NCBI GenBank assembly: GCA_008690995.1
Contig: VRMN01000009.1
Span: forward strand, 124,001-188,000
Origin: Porphyridium purpureum
Lineage: Eukaryota; Rhodophyta; Bangiophyceae; Porphyridiales; Porphyridiaceae
Direction: 5' to 3'
Length of the DNA: 64,000 bases
Below the pieces are notes generated by a model, which saw only the letters and a program-made list of their open reading frames with translations, was not told the origin of the DNA and made no database searches. Shown one piece after another: positions 37,540-47,656 of this stretch. Positions within the stretch are counted from its first letter, which is position 1. The number at the start of each line of letters is the position of its first letter. The translations under genes and the position numbers were made by a program.

Positions 37540-38871
37540 TCAGTCGACTGTCTCCTTGTCCTGCGCCGCATGGCGTACTTCAGCGGCAGCGGCAGCGGCC
37601 GATCGCCGCTCAGCTCGTGCCGCGACCGAGCTCATGTACCGCGTCGCGAAGACGCTAAAGTAATAGCTAGCGCCATTGAGCAAGGCAACGCCAAAAATAA
37701 ACATCAGAAAGGCCGCGTGTGCAAGAATGCTGTGCCATAGCAAGATGGGCAAGATCAGCGTCAGCGCGGTATAAACGCATTGGAAAGTCACAAATGCGAA
37801 CAGCTGCTTGTCCTCCCCAAAGCAATTGATGACTTTGTAGGTGGCCGACTTTTTGTTCCGCGTGAGCCAGCGCAAACTGGTCATGATTTCTGGGTCGTTT
37901 TCCAATTTTCTGCGTGAGAACACCTCTGTTTTGAACAGGTACAGAGCTTGCCATACTATGTACGCCAGCAGCGGCAGCAGAAAATGATCCACAAACAGGC
38001 TTGTGGCTGGCTTGAGCGGCTGAAGCTCAAAAAACGCGCGCGTCTTGATTTGCTTGTCCCAGCGTAGGCAAAACGTGACTAGAGGAGGAAGTATGTGAAT
38101 ATAGACGCTCGTCATTTTGTCCAGCGAGTGCCAGACGAGCGAATTCTTCCACACAACCACGGCAAAAGCAAGCGGACCGGTCGTTACTGCAAAGTTCACC
38201 GCCAGCAGGCGCGGACTATCTGGCGCCAGGAACGCTTGCGCGATGCAGATGCACTGCGCAAAGTAACAGAAGTCGTACGTGAAGTACTGGAACTTTTGAC
38301 TGCGATACAACGCATAGCGAGTGACGAGCAAGGGGAAAATGATGGTCAGATAGAGCGTGCGGACTCGCTCTGGGAAACAGAGCAGCACAAATTCGATGAT
38401 CATGAACAGAGCGATGGAGCCCACAAACGTAAGCTTGTCCACGGTCATGACAAAGTGCTCCTTACCCATGGCTTCGCGAATCAGCCTATTCCTGTGCGCA
38501 ATCTGCTCCCTCACGAGCGCCCTCTGTCTGTCAGCACGGATACGGTTCTGCTCCATGAGCGTGCGCACTTTTCGCAGCGTCGTTCCCGTCGACTCCTTCA
38601 TCCTTTCTTTAACCACATCCTGCATATCCCAGTCAAACTCAAATTGCTCCAGGCCCAAATCGGAAAAGTGCAGCATGGACGACTCCAGCTCTGACACGTC
38701 CTCTTGCCCGAGCACGTTGCTCCCGGAGGAGCCCGAATCCTCGCGCTTCCCTTCTTTGACCTCCGACACGGGACTCGAACTCGGCACGGGCTGCGCGTCC
38801 TGCGCATCTTGCGCGTCCCAGCATTCTCCGTGCGCCTCACCAGCGCGCTCCTCGGCGACGAAACTCTCCAT
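37540..38871 (-). CDS. GPC1: Glycerophosphocholine acyltransferase (GPC1, DUF2838 family)
   Basis: 443 residues. A disordered acidic N-terminus and a basic helical stretch (~residues 90-135) precede about eight membrane segments. Family marks are DKLTFVGSIALFM, KFQYFTYDFCYFAQ, WKNSLVWHSLDKMTSVYIHILPP (given here in pieces) and RWLTRNKK. GPC1 acylates glycerophosphocholine from acyl-CoA to lysophosphatidylcholine at the ER, recycling deacylated phosphatidylcholine. Yeast and plant members share this layout. The C-terminal Ala/Arg/Glu tail is cytosolic. Convergent with the secreted-protein gene. Confidence 0.9.
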   Translation of the reverse strand: MESFVAEERAGEAHGECWDAQDAQDAQPVPSSSPVSEVKEGKREDSGSSGSNVLGQEDVSELESSMLHFSDLGLEQFEFDWDMQDVVKERMKESTGTTLRKVRTLMEQNRIRADRQRALVREQIAHRNRLIREAMGKEHFVMTVDKLTFVGSIALFMIIEFVLLCFPERVRTLYLTIIFPLLVTRYALYRSQKFQYFTYDFCYFAQCICIAQAFLAPDSPRLLAVNFAVTTGPLAFAVVVWKNSLVWHSLDKMTSVYIHILPPLVTFCLRWDKQIKTRAFFELQPLKPATSLFVDHFLLPLLAYIVWQALYLFKTEVFSRRKLENDPEIMTSLRWLTRNKKSATYKVINCFGEDKQLFAFVTFQCVYTALTLILPILLWHSILAHAAFLMFIFGVALLNGASYYFSVFATRYMSSVAARAERRSAAAAAAEVRHAAQDKETVD

Positions 38872-39163
38872 TTTTTCGCTCTCACGCTTTCCCCGCTACC
38901 CGAACTTTCCTCAAACCACGCAAAATCCGTCCTCTCGGTGACGAACGAGGACATGGTTGTGCAGGCGGACGGACGCCTGAGAGACGTTCGTGGTGAATCA
39001 TAAGCGCTTCTTCTTTATACAGTGGCATAGAACAACAGACTCCCAGGACAGCGTGCGCGTGCCTGGTCCCGGCGAAAGTCTCATTCTCTGGGAGAGGAAC
39101 TTCCGGTGGAGTTTGATGGACAGTTTCACACATCCTTATCCATCTGGGCCGAACCACGGCAGA

Positions 39164-39520
39164 TTAGCTGGGGGGCGCGGCCGGCTTGAACAGCTCGTCG
39201 TTGCTCAAGTCTGCGGAGCGACTCGATGCGGCCTCCGTCGGCGCGCTCGGGATGGTGCGGTACGACGTCGAGTTTCTGATCGAACCCGCACTAGACACTG
39301 CCGCGCCGCCCGAGAGCTGCGCCGCAGTCTGACGTGGACTGTCCTGGTCCTGAATACTCAAGGAAACATCAGAGAACGACGTGGTTGAGCAAATACTGCT
39401 CTTGCGCGAATGCGGTCCTCTGGGCGACGTCGCGTGTTCTCTTCTTTCCCTTCTGTGCGCATCTCGCGAATCCGTCTTGGTTATACTGCGCGGACGTGGT
39501 AGGCGCTCCGTTCCGTTCAT
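39164..39520 (-). CDS. Small Ser/Arg-rich hypothetical protein
   Basis: 118 residues from the ATG at 39520 (MNGTERLPRPRS); the frame extends upstream from a GTG at 39601. The protein is rich in Ser, Arg, Thr and Pro with several SP and RxxS sites (e.g. HSRKSSICSTTSFSD), so it is probably disordered and a kinase target. Third positions are G/C-rich like the firm genes. No family recognised. The ~500 bp to the GST gene hold no other gene. Confidence 0.5.
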   Translation of the reverse strand: MNGTERLPRPRSITKTDSRDAHRRERREHATSPRGPHSRKSSICSTTSFSDVSLSIQDQDSPRQTAAQLSGGAAVSSAGSIRNSTSYRTIPSAPTEAASSRSADLSNDELFKPAAPPS

Positions 39521-40020
39521 TTTCTTTCCGTCCTCTCCTTTCTCCTCCAGCTTCAAAGCTCCACAAACCCCAATCTTGCGTCTCGCTTTCGATGGAACCA
39601 CTTCTGCTCTGTCTCTGGAATTACACGCCGTATCACGTTGCGCTGAGGCCGGCGGTGAAGGTGGGGGTTAGCTCGCAGCCGCATGCTTTATATGTGCGGT
39701 CTTGAGCCGTGCCGTTGAAAGGGCTTCATGCGTGGTGTTATTGCCACGAAATCTTCCATGGTGAAAGATTTCGTTCCGTCCTAATCGGCGTGCAGCATGT
39801 CTAACCTTTTGCAGCCCACCAGACAGGTAGGATGGCAGCATCAACCTTTAATTCACACTTACTTGACGTTCGCTGCGTGTGCTCTACTAGAAATCGCGCT
39901 TGGCGAAAGGCGCGTGGACAAAATCTTCACGAAAAGATGATTGGGATCGGCGGGTAGGTGATTTTGTGGTGGCAAGCTGTTGGCGCAAGCGGCGCGCGGT
40001 GTGAGTGTGTAACAGGAGCA
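39521..40020. other. 500-bp spacer between the Ser-rich gene and GST
   Basis: Divergent promoter region. AT-richer centre near 39720-39880 with an inverted GAAATCTTTCAC-like pair at ~39749-39773 (GAAATCTTCCATGGTGAAAGATTTC), which could form a short hairpin. No ORF of note. Confidence 0.45.
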
Positions 40021-41034
40021 ATGAGCGACGCATCGGCCTTCGTGGCCGGCTACTCTGGCGAGGTGCACAATGTGGGATCACCTCGATTTTTGACAGGTGC
40101 CTCAAAGTGCGAGTCCTCGTCATCGGTTCTTGCCGCAAGTCGACGTTCGCACGCACCGCGTGAACGACGACCGAACGTTGTGATCCCTCCCATGGGCGCT
40201 AGGACAGCATCCACCTCACCCCTGTCGGCCACCTCAGCAGATGCGGTAGAACCGCCGTCTTCGCTGGCATTGTATGACCTGGCGGTCAGTAACTTTGGCG
40301 CGCGTGTCCGCCTGGTGATCTATTTGCTGGAAATTGAGCACCTCGTCCAGATGAGGACGCCCACTGAGCTTGGCGGGACAAAGTCCGAGGCGTACTTGGC
40401 GCTGAACCCGCAGGGCAAGGTGCCCATGCTCGTCGTGGAGCGCCCAGGCCAGGACGCGCTGCCTCTGGCCGAATCGGAAATTATCGTGCAGTACCTTTTG
40501 GATGTCTTCCCGGACACCGGTCCGAAGTCCTTGCGCATCGCGAATGTGCACACGCCCGAGCTCCGTGCGCTTGCCCGTAGCGCAACGAGAGTGCAAGATG
40601 TCTACCTTGGAAATCTGCAAGGGTCGTTGTACAAGGCGATGGACGCCGAGACGCGAGCGACGTCAATTCGGTCACTGATGGCACAGCTAGACCTGCTGGA
40701 GATTTTGTTGTGTCGCTGCGCCAAGCTCGTCGGTTCCGACTCAGCCCAGGACGTAGTGTTCTTTGGCGGGAGGCAAATCTGTACCGCAGACTGTGCGCTG
40801 TTCCCCTCGTTTGTGTTCTTTGAGTTCATGCTGCCTCTGTTTTCGCTCGACCCTTTCCAAGGCCGTCGCCCAAGACTCGAGGCGTGGTGGCGGGCTCTTT
40901 TGCGCGAAGGCGCGTTTGAGAAGGTTCGGGCTCAGATCCGGACAGAGCTAGACGGCTGGCAGGCCAAGGGGCGCTGGGCAAACCTCGGCATTTTAGATCA
41001 GATCCGCGACCATCCGCAGCTGTTCAAAGCGTGA
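40021..41034 (+). CDS. Glutathione S-transferase-like protein
   Basis: 337 residues from the ATG at 40021; the upstream in-frame GTG at 39958 is not needed. Residues ~1-78 are Ser/Arg-rich and may be a targeting peptide. The thioredoxin-like N-domain starts near residue 79 (LALYDLAVSNFGARVRL), has the cis-Pro motif GKVPMLV and the glutathione-binding ESEIIVQYL. The all-helical C-domain follows (DLLEILLCRCAKLVG ... ADCALFPSFVFFEF). The usual catalytic Ser/Cys/Tyr is not clear: the motif after the first strand reads AVSNFGARVR, with Ser or Asn as candidates. Class not assigned. Likely conjugates or reduces electrophiles. Confidence 0.85.
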   Translation: MSDASAFVAGYSGEVHNVGSPRFLTGASKCESSSSVLAASRRSHAPRERRPNVVIPPMGARTASTSPLSATSADAVEPPSSLALYDLAVSNFGARVRLVIYLLEIEHLVQMRTPTELGGTKSEAYLALNPQGKVPMLVVERPGQDALPLAESEIIVQYLLDVFPDTGPKSLRIANVHTPELRALARSATRVQDVYLGNLQGSLYKAMDAETRATSIRSLMAQLDLLEILLCRCAKLVGSDSAQDVVFFGGRQICTADCALFPSFVFFEFMLPLFSLDPFQGRRPRLEAWWRALLREGAFEKVRAQIRTELDGWQAKGRWANLGILDQIRDHPQLFKA

Positions 41035-41207
41035 AACGCCCAGATAAATGCAACAATCACAAAATAGAGGTATTTTAGCAGTAAAAAGTACAGTTAGCTC
41101 CCAATGCACTTGAGCGCGCCACGCGCCACGCGGGTTGGCTGTCGTGCGAGACGGCACGAGGCGGAGGCGAGGAACTGGCCGGTGCGCTCGGCTCACGCGC
41201 GCTTGTG

Positions 41208-44200
41208 ATGGCGGATACCGGCCAAGCGACGGACTCACCCGGTGATGGCACAGATCCCAGTCCGAGCCCAGGTCCTGCGGTGGTGCAGGAGCCGATGTTG
41301 CCGCAACATGACGTGGCCCCGGCGCTTCACATGACCCCACTTCATGAGCTTGTGCTGCATGCTGCGGACACGTCGTTCCGGGAGCTGAGCACGTGGGTGG
41401 AATCCGAAGCCACGGAGCACGCGCGTCGGGAAAATTTGTACAATCTGGCGTTGGTCGCGCGGACGAGAATGGCGCGCGCGTTGGCGTTGACACGGTCCGC
41501 CATGGCGATCTACGCGGGCGCGGGCGGCGCCGAGTCGGTTCCTCGCTTGCAAGGCGCGGCTGCAGAGACACGCGCAAATGCCGCGAGGTACGAACTGGCT
41601 GCCGACTCGCTGTGGGCCGCGACAACCATGGGCGTTGGAAATCCGGCGATGCCGCCGCTCGAGCTTCGAGCGGCCGCCAGGATTCTGTCTACTGGTGATG
41701 AGCCCCTACCTTCAAGCATCTTGCAAGTCGCCCAGCGTCTTTCTGGGGTAGTTTCCGATGCAAAACATGGCACGGAGCGCGATCCCGAATCTAGGCTGTC
41801 TGAGCGTCAACTGGAACTAACTCGGCGTGCAGTTCGCATTGCCGGCTTTCGAAACTGCGTCATTGTTCCGCAGCGCCCGCTTAATAACCAAGACAAGCTG
41901 CGCGTTGCCTTTGCTAAGGACGCCAGGTATCAGCTATGCTTCGTGGACTTGCTGCTCGAATCAGCGCACCTACGCGCCGACACAGGTGTATTTCGGCTCG
42001 TTGCCATCACGATTAACGTGCGTGAGCGCTTTGCCGGGCGCGCCAGCAGCGCGACACTTGCATCTCCAGAGCTTGTGCGCTCGATACAGGACGCCGTCCA
42101 AATTACCCACCACACGTACCATCAAGCGCAACAGGAGCAGGACGACCGTGAAAGTGGGACAATACAGACCAGAAAGCGCTTTCATGCCATGCTTTCGGTA
42201 CTGCAGCGCACACTGCACGTTGATGTCTGCGCGCCCTACGCATTTGCGCTCGTTTCGCAGCAGTTTTCAGAACTTGGATCCCACCCAGCATGGAAGGAGC
42301 ATATTTCAGTCTCGTTCAAGAGCGGCGCTGTCGCGGTGGATGCGGCTCTTGAAGAAGTCGAGGCGAAGAAAACTAAAATAGGCGTTCAAGGAGAGGAAGA
42401 ATCAGAACAGCAGCTGTTGTCTGGGATCGCGCATTCGGAATCTGGGCACTGGGCGTTGCAACCGAAAACGTCCACGTCGACCACGAAGGACTACATATCT
42501 ATCAAGTACTGGAACAAGAGCTGCGAGTTGCGAGTACGCATGGCCACCGAAGCAGAGATTCTGACAGATGGTGGAACATCACAAGGGATAGCGACGTCCC
42601 CGGAATTGCTAAAGCTGGAGCACGTTCCGCCATTGCCAGTGGCGGCAATGGCAACTGATAGGATGAGCTCATTCGTGTACACGGCATTGAATGCTGAAAG
42701 CGTGCTAGAGAGTGTACTTGTTGTGCGTGCGCGGCATCTGCTCGCACAACTCCGTACATTGGTTGTGGAAAATCCAGAAAGTTATTGTCCCAAATCAGAT
42801 TGCCGGGTGGTCCAACCTCACGGGACGGCGGCACCTGCCCTGCGCGTAGATGTTGGGTTGGCGCATTCTGGCCTGGACTTTTCCTGTGTCTTGAAGTCGG
42901 GTCATCTCCGAGTGCGCACGTTTGGCCTGGTAAGCCAGGTGGTTCCGCCGCCAAGGCATTCGTCTGTGGGTCTGTGGAGTGGCGATAAGCCAATGCTGCA
43001 GCTCATGGACGTGAGCGGAAGTAGCAGTAGCGGCTTGGAGCACATTGGCGAGCTTGTATCCGATGCAGTGCGGCAGACACGACAGAAAGTACTGCTGGAG
43101 CTCGCGGCTCATGCGCTGAACATGCTGGACGTGGGTGTATCACGCTCGCTTCCGCCTGGCACGGCCGCGGTGGCTGCCATGCTCGTGCCGAAGGGCGAGC
43201 AAGGCGCGAGCCAGATTGTGCCTCCTTTCGCCCCGCTCGAGCGTTTGGCACCGCGTCGCTTCCTCACCATTTCGCCGCCATCTGGAAACTGGAAGCAGGC
43301 GCAAGTTGGCATTGCGGATAGCGATGGTGACGGCCCGGGAACAGAATCTTTGTTAGCAGGGTCATTTCGTCCAAGTGGGAGCGGCGCCCCGCGGCCAGGG
43401 AAGGGCGGGGAAGCTGGCTCGGTCAGCGGTGTTCCAGAGAATTTGCGGCTGGCTGGTGAAGCGCACTCCACAAGGCGCGAATGTTCATCTTTAGTCGAAA
43501 GCGTGTTGCAGCGCAAGCGCGAGCTGTCTCAAGTTGAGGCTAGGACGCAGGCCAAACGGCCCCGGTTTACGTATGCCACAATGCATGACGGAATCATTTT
43601 CATCCAGGAATCGGCGTTTTCGGTGCATCCACAAGCGATTAATCGATATGGTGGTGACGCGGCAGCCGCAGTGGCGTGGGCGGTCGCGCGAGAAGCGTCT
43701 GAGCGCCGTCTGCGCCGCGACTCGCTGCTCCGTGCGTTTCAGCAAGCGTCCGTGGCGTCCGCAGCTCGCGTTCCGCCCAACGTCAAGCAGTACGACTTTG
43801 ACAACCGTCACGATGCACGCGAATTTGGCTGCGGGGTAGAGAGCATCTCCAGGACAGCGCTCAAGGTCAAATGTGAGCCGATCCCCGTTGTCCATGCGGA
43901 ACTGATTCTTCGCGGGACCGAGCAGTGGCAAGTGCGCCTGCAACTTCTGCCTCGAATCTTTGATTGTACGAACGAAAGCGAGCGCCGCATTGAAAAGCAG
44001 AATGAGCTGATGCAGAGGGGTGCTGGTGCTGGTGTGTCGGTGGGGGCCGGCATGCATGGTGTCAGTACTGGTATGCCGTCCAAGGACGCAACGAACATGA
44101 ATCACCATGGTGTCGAAAGCAGCCGAAGTGATATGGACGGCGGCGACGTAGACGGTCCCGGTTCAGAGCAGCAAAGGTTGCCGTATTGTAACACTTGGGT

Positions 44201-45107
44201 GCCTGGTATCACTTGCACGGGTTCCTTTCTAACGTTTACGTATTCGTCGGCCAACGCCTCGTGCGTGCGCTGGTTCTTTCGAGACTTGACTTGCACACGA
44301 ACATCGGCCGCATTGACGCGTGGCGTCACGCGCAATTCAAAAAACTATCGCGTGCTGTGTCGCTCACCGATCCGGCTTGTGGTTGGCGTTGGTCTTGACG
44401 CGGTGGGGAAACATGCGTACGAGATCGCGATCGAGTATGCTTACAACCGCGGCAACACTGGCGGCTTCACGGTCACATTTTCGCCGTCGGCGCCCACCCT
44501 CGACATGCTGGGGCCGCTCATGGAGGAGTCGCTGGATGCATCTGGTGGCGCGATCGGCGCGACGCTGTCTGGGATGCTGGAACGCGCCATTCCTGTCGCT
44601 GTGGCTCTTGAGCGCGGCCTGCGCGAAAAGGTCGGCGGCCGAATCCAGTTTGTCACGGTGTTACGCGTACGCGTAGTCTTCGTGGGCGTCACACAAGACG
44701 AGCAGCGCTCCATGCACGCCCTAGACATTGACGCCGCTCAGAGCTCGCGCGGGTACGTGTCTGTGGTCGACGTGGGGCGCGCAGCCACCATGATCCTTGC
44801 ACAGCGCGTGCACCAGCGCGCGGCGGCAGCAGCGCAAGCGGCGGGAGCACCTGCGGGTGGCGGAGGCGGAGGCGGTGGCGGTGGCGCTTCCTCAGCGTCG
44901 AATAATAATGCCACCTCACGTGGGCGGCTACGAAACGACTTTGTGGCTGTGCCGCGTCTAGATGAGCTGGCAGTGCGTGTGCTGGGTGAGCATGGGTCAC
45001 TCCCTGACCGGGTCAGTAGCCAGGTCAAGGTGAAGATCGAACGCCTCGAAGAGCTCTTCGCGGCTATTGCACAAGGATGTGGTGCGCCAGTCAGTGTAGC
45101 ACGGTGA
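41208..45107 (+). CDS. MED14: Mediator complex subunit 14 (MED14/Rgr1)
   Basis: 1299 residues from the ATG at 41208. The N-terminal domain near residues 42-110 matches the MED14 knob (TPLHELVLHAADTSFRELSTW, then an Arg/Leu-rich helix ARTRMARALALTRSAMAIY). The rest is the long, poorly conserved backbone of the family. Disordered inserts lie near nt 43330-43500 and a poly-Gly tract lies at ~44860-44890. MED14 is the scaffold that joins head, middle and tail of Mediator in the nucleus. Length is close to other MED14 proteins. An AATAAA at 45155-45160 may serve as poly(A) signal. Confidence 0.82.
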   Translation: MADTGQATDSPGDGTDPSPSPGPAVVQEPMLPQHDVAPALHMTPLHELVLHAADTSFRELSTWVESEATEHARRENLYNLALVARTRMARALALTRSAMAIYAGAGGAESVPRLQGAAAETRANAARYELAADSLWAATTMGVGNPAMPPLELRAAARILSTGDEPLPSSILQVAQRLSGVVSDAKHGTERDPESRLSERQLELTRRAVRIAGFRNCVIVPQRPLNNQDKLRVAFAKDARYQLCFVDLLLESAHLRADTGVFRLVAITINVRERFAGRASSATLASPELVRSIQDAVQITHHTYHQAQQEQDDRESGTIQTRKRFHAMLSVLQRTLHVDVCAPYAFALVSQQFSELGSHPAWKEHISVSFKSGAVAVDAALEEVEAKKTKIGVQGEEESEQQLLSGIAHSESGHWALQPKTSTSTTKDYISIKYWNKSCELRVRMATEAEILTDGGTSQGIATSPELLKLEHVPPLPVAAMATDRMSSFVYTALNAESVLESVLVVRARHLLAQLRTLVVENPESYCPKSDCRVVQPHGTAAPALRVDVGLAHSGLDFSCVLKSGHLRVRTFGLVSQVVPPPRHSSVGLWSGDKPMLQLMDVSGSSSSGLEHIGELVSDAVRQTRQKVLLELAAHALNMLDVGVSRSLPPGTAAVAAMLVPKGEQGASQIVPPFAPLERLAPRRFLTISPPSGNWKQAQVGIADSDGDGPGTESLLAGSFRPSGSGAPRPGKGGEAGSVSGVPENLRLAGEAHSTRRECSSLVESVLQRKRELSQVEARTQAKRPRFTYATMHDGIIFIQESAFSVHPQAINRYGGDAAAAVAWAVAREASERRLRRDSLLRAFQQASVASAARVPPNVKQYDFDNRHDAREFGCGVESISRTALKVKCEPIPVVHAELILRGTEQWQVRLQLLPRIFDCTNESERRIEKQNELMQRGAGAGVSVGAGMHGVSTGMPSKDATNMNHHGVESSRSDMDGGDVDGPGSEQQRLPYCNTWVPGITCTGSFLTFTYSSANASCVRWFFRDLTCTRTSAALTRGVTRNSKNYRVLCRSPIRLVVGVGLDAVGKHAYEIAIEYAYNRGNTGGFTVTFSPSAPTLDMLGPLMEESLDASGGAIGATLSGMLERAIPVAVALERGLREKVGGRIQFVTVLRVRVVFVGVTQDEQRSMHALDIDAAQSSRGYVSVVDVGRAATMILAQRVHQRAAAAAQAAGAPAGGGGGGGGGGASSASNNNATSRGRLRNDFVAVPRLDELAVRVLGEHGSLPDRVSSQVKVKIERLEELFAAIAQGCGAPVSVAR

Positions 45108-45198
45108 AGATTTGCGAGGTGCATTCGAGTCGGCCATGAGAAACCAGACGGTTAAATAAAGCCAGCCTGCGTCGCTTGTTTACTCCCGTATGGATGCG

Positions 45199-45657
45199 TT
45201 AGGCAGCAGCTTGTTGAGCGGTAACTGATTCGTGGGCAGCATCAACTGAATCCGACTCGGAATCTGGCCCAGTCTCAACCGGTTCGGCTGCATCCGCCGG
45301 AGCTTCCGATACATGCAGCCGAGCCTCGGTCAGATATGTCGCGACGCCGCCGGCCAGCTCCGAGCACGCGCGCGGCAGGTCGAGCACGCGGTAATAGAAG
45401 CTGTCAAGCGACCTATTCCAAGCAAGCGCCATTTGCCTGGCGAGGGCCTTCTCCATCAACACCGGCGGCGTCCGCGCAACATCGGCTGCTGCCGTGTCGA
45501 TCTGGTCGTCCGGGCGCGAGCTCGGCGCGCGTGCGCCCAAGGATAAGACATTTTCGTTCAACCGTTGCGCGCGCACGAAAGCCTCCCGCCGCAGCGCAAG
45601 TGCGCTTGCGCCTGCCAGCGCAGCGCCGAGCACAAACGCCGCGATCCTTTCTTGCAT
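45199..45657 (-). CDS. Small single-membrane-span protein
   Basis: 152 residues. One hydrophobic helix at residues ~5-22 (AFVLGAALAGASALAL) is followed by a basic stretch and an amphipathic middle with WNRSLDSFYYRVLDLP. The tail is acidic (Glu/Asp/Ser-rich). An N-terminal anchor plus short soluble domain recalls small MICOS or other mitochondrial inner-membrane subunits, but nothing decisive is seen. Convergent with MED14, leaving a ~90-bp shared 3' region. Confidence 0.6.
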   Translation of the reverse strand: MQERIAAFVLGAALAGASALALRREAFVRAQRLNENVLSLGARAPSSRPDDQIDTAAADVARTPPVLMEKALARQMALAWNRSLDSFYYRVLDLPRACSELAGGVATYLTEARLHVSEAPADAAEPVETGPDSESDSVDAAHESVTAQQAAA

Positions 45658-45781
45658 CTGAAAGTGCCTGCGGCGTCTCGCACGGGTGTCTCGCGCAGCG
45701 GATCATGCTGGCGCGGACGACACGGAATACACGAAAGGGGTTTTCCTAGCAAAACAAGTTGGTTCTATGATGTTTTTACAC

Positions 45782-46813
45782 TTACTCGAAAGAGGACGCT
45801 CGCTCAAAGACGACCATGAAGCTGAGCGGCTTCCAAACAAAGGCAATTATGTCGTCTTCAAAGACAATGAGCTCGCCGGGCACCCATTGCGGGCGCACAA
45901 AGCCCGGGTTCGCGATCTGGCCCTGCCCGCGGAAGCGCTGCTTGACCTTGAGATTCGCAAACTGGTTCAGCGCGACGGCGATCGGATCTGGTTTGTCGCC
46001 CGGCCCGAGCTCGATAATGCCGTCCATACTGACGTCCACCTTGAAGGTCAGCTGCCCGGCGGGCACATTCGAGTCGCCTGTGATCTTGCACGCGACGAGC
46101 TCGTTGCCCTGCACGTCAATTTCGACGGTCTGCACACCAGACGCGCCGTAGACGCCGCCCCACTTGCCGCGCAGACGGAAGTGCGGCAGTCGCGCTTGCA
46201 CCTCGCGGATTTCGTCCCGCAGTCGCGACGCGCTCTTGTAATCTTCTACCTTGAGCGCCGCCTGGAGCTGAGCGCTCAAGTCCTCGTACCGCATGAGCGG
46301 GTCTTTCAGCCGGATTTCGGCGAGCCGGTCGCGCGCGGCGGCTGCGTCCAAGTACCGCTCATCATCGAGCGCGCGTTCCAGCTGCGCTCGCACAATACGC
46401 CACCGCACGCGGAGCTCGCGCAGCGCATCGGTGTCGACCGTCAGCTGTGCGCTCACGCGTTCCGCCAATGACAGGTGCGCGCTCTCCTCGACGGCGCGCG
46501 CGGTCATCGCCGCCATGTCCTGCTCCGTGTCTGCACTCGCGGCAGCTGCCGCTGCCGCCGCCGCCGTCTTCTCCGCGGCATCGGGCTTGCCTCCGGCGGC
46601 GTCGTTGTGGTTCTGGTCGTACGAGAACGAGTGGTTCACGGCGTTCAACCGCATACTGAGCGCGGCGGCGCCACTGCGCCGCCGTCTCGCGACATACTCA
46701 TTCACCAGCGCGCGCGGCACGCGCCGGCGCGTCTCGCTCACTGCGCACCGCTGTCGCCACGCTCCGCCACATCCCACATGTCCCCCGACCACAAACCCTG
46801 CCAACGACCCCAT
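45782..46813 (-). CDS. EXECUTER-like protein (UVR motifs plus DUF3506/FBXO31-type domain)
   Basis: 343 residues from the ATG at 46813; the frame upstream reads through a CA microsatellite and is rejected. Residues ~1-55 are basic and Ala/Arg/Ser-rich, compatible with a plastid transit peptide. An Ala tract follows. Around residues 135-205 are two UVR-like helical pairs (LERALDDERYLDAAAARDRL; LQAALKVEDYKSASRLRDEI). The C-terminal ~125 residues match the DUF3506/cyclin-D1-binding domain shared by EXECUTER and FBXO31: GKWGGVYGASGVQ, KITGDSNVPAGQLTF, GQGQIANPGFVRPQWVPGEL, IAFVWKP. In plants EXECUTER proteins relay singlet-oxygen signals from thylakoids. The same role here is inferred from architecture. 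Confidence 0.8.
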   Translation of the reverse strand: MGSLAGFVVGGHVGCGGAWRQRCAVSETRRRVPRALVNEYVARRRRSGAAALSMRLNAVNHSFSYDQNHNDAAGGKPDAAEKTAAAAAAAAASADTEQDMAAMTARAVEESAHLSLAERVSAQLTVDTDALRELRVRWRIVRAQLERALDDERYLDAAAARDRLAEIRLKDPLMRYEDLSAQLQAALKVEDYKSASRLRDEIREVQARLPHFRLRGKWGGVYGASGVQTVEIDVQGNELVACKITGDSNVPAGQLTFKVDVSMDGIIELGPGDKPDPIAVALNQFANLKVKQRFRGQGQIANPGFVRPQWVPGELIVFEDDIIAFVWKPLSFMVVFERASSFE

Positions 46814-46936
46814 CCAATTCCACTCCCACCCCCGACCTTCACCCCTTTCTCGCTCCACCACCCCACCGCACACCACACTCCCCACCGTCCGCAATCCCCC
46901 ACAACCCCAATTCTCTCTCTCTCCCTCCCTCTCTCC

Positions 46937-46963
46937 CACACACACACACACACACACACACAC
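46937..46963 (+). repeat. (CA)n microsatellite
   Basis: About 13 uninterrupted CA units inside a CT/CA-rich strand-asymmetric block. On the minus strand it would encode alternating Cys-Val, which is why the longer upstream start of the EXECUTER-like gene was rejected. Confidence 0.95.
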
Positions 46964-47420
46964 TTACCCACCTGTAGCTCCTCCCCTTCTTCTTATTCCC
47001 CTTCTTGCGCTCCTTGTTCTCCTGCTGCCTTCCGCCAAATCTCTCTCACCTTCCTCTCTCCCATAGAGACACAGCCGTATTTTGTCTCGCCGTCTTCTTC
47101 TGAATCACAACCGCTTAATACAAAACCCCGACCCACCCACCTACCCACCCACGTACCCGCCCGTCTACCCGCGCGAGACCCACCGAGCCACCGCAATCAC
47201 GTCCAAAACACTGACAAAAACCACACACACGCCAGCTCTACACAACTGCCCTTAGCGGCGCGCCCGCTTTGGTGCAAAGAATCATCCCATCCAGTCCGTT
47301 CGCGCACGTGCTCTCTTTCTGATGCCTCGCTTTGATGCATCGATGAAACAGGATACACAGGCGGATTCCGTCCGCTTTTTTGCGATTCGATGAAGGTTGC
47401 GCTGTACACCCGCGGCGGGG

Positions 47421-47656
47421 GTACAGCGGCGTGTGTCTATGAAAGTGGCTCCGTTTGATGCAGAGACGTCATGGTACAGCGTCCACACGAGCTGCGCTCC
47501 ACGCGCGTCGGCAGAACAGCTACAAAAGGAAGAGCACGACGAACAGCGAAAACCGAAAAAAAAAAAATCACAAGATCGGCACAATCTCAACACGTTTTTG
47601 GGGGGGTGTATCTCCGGTACAGCGCGTAAAGCAACACGTTGTGAGGGGGTACAGTG
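47421..47656 (+). promoter_or_regulatory. Four GTACAG(C/T)G motifs in one orientation
   Basis: GTACAGCG at 47421, 47474 and 47617, and GTACAGTG at 47649-47656, all on the plus strand, 530-770 bp upstream of the SLC35C2-like start. Each is preceded by G or GG. The same 8-mer family marks two other promoters in the window. Confidence 0.4.

Noticed and set aside
45199-45657. Assignment of the small one-span protein as a MICOS subunit
   Set aside because: Size and layout fit but no diagnostic motif is visible, so it is left unnamed.
46814-46963. Longer start of the EXECUTER-like gene reading MCVCVCVCVG
   Set aside because: This is translation of the CA microsatellite from a non-genic stretch.
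46293-47335. Two long plus-strand frames (257 and 286 residues) rich in Pro, Ser, Thr and His
   Set aside because: They are antisense to the EXECUTER-like gene and then run through low-complexity C/T/A sequence.
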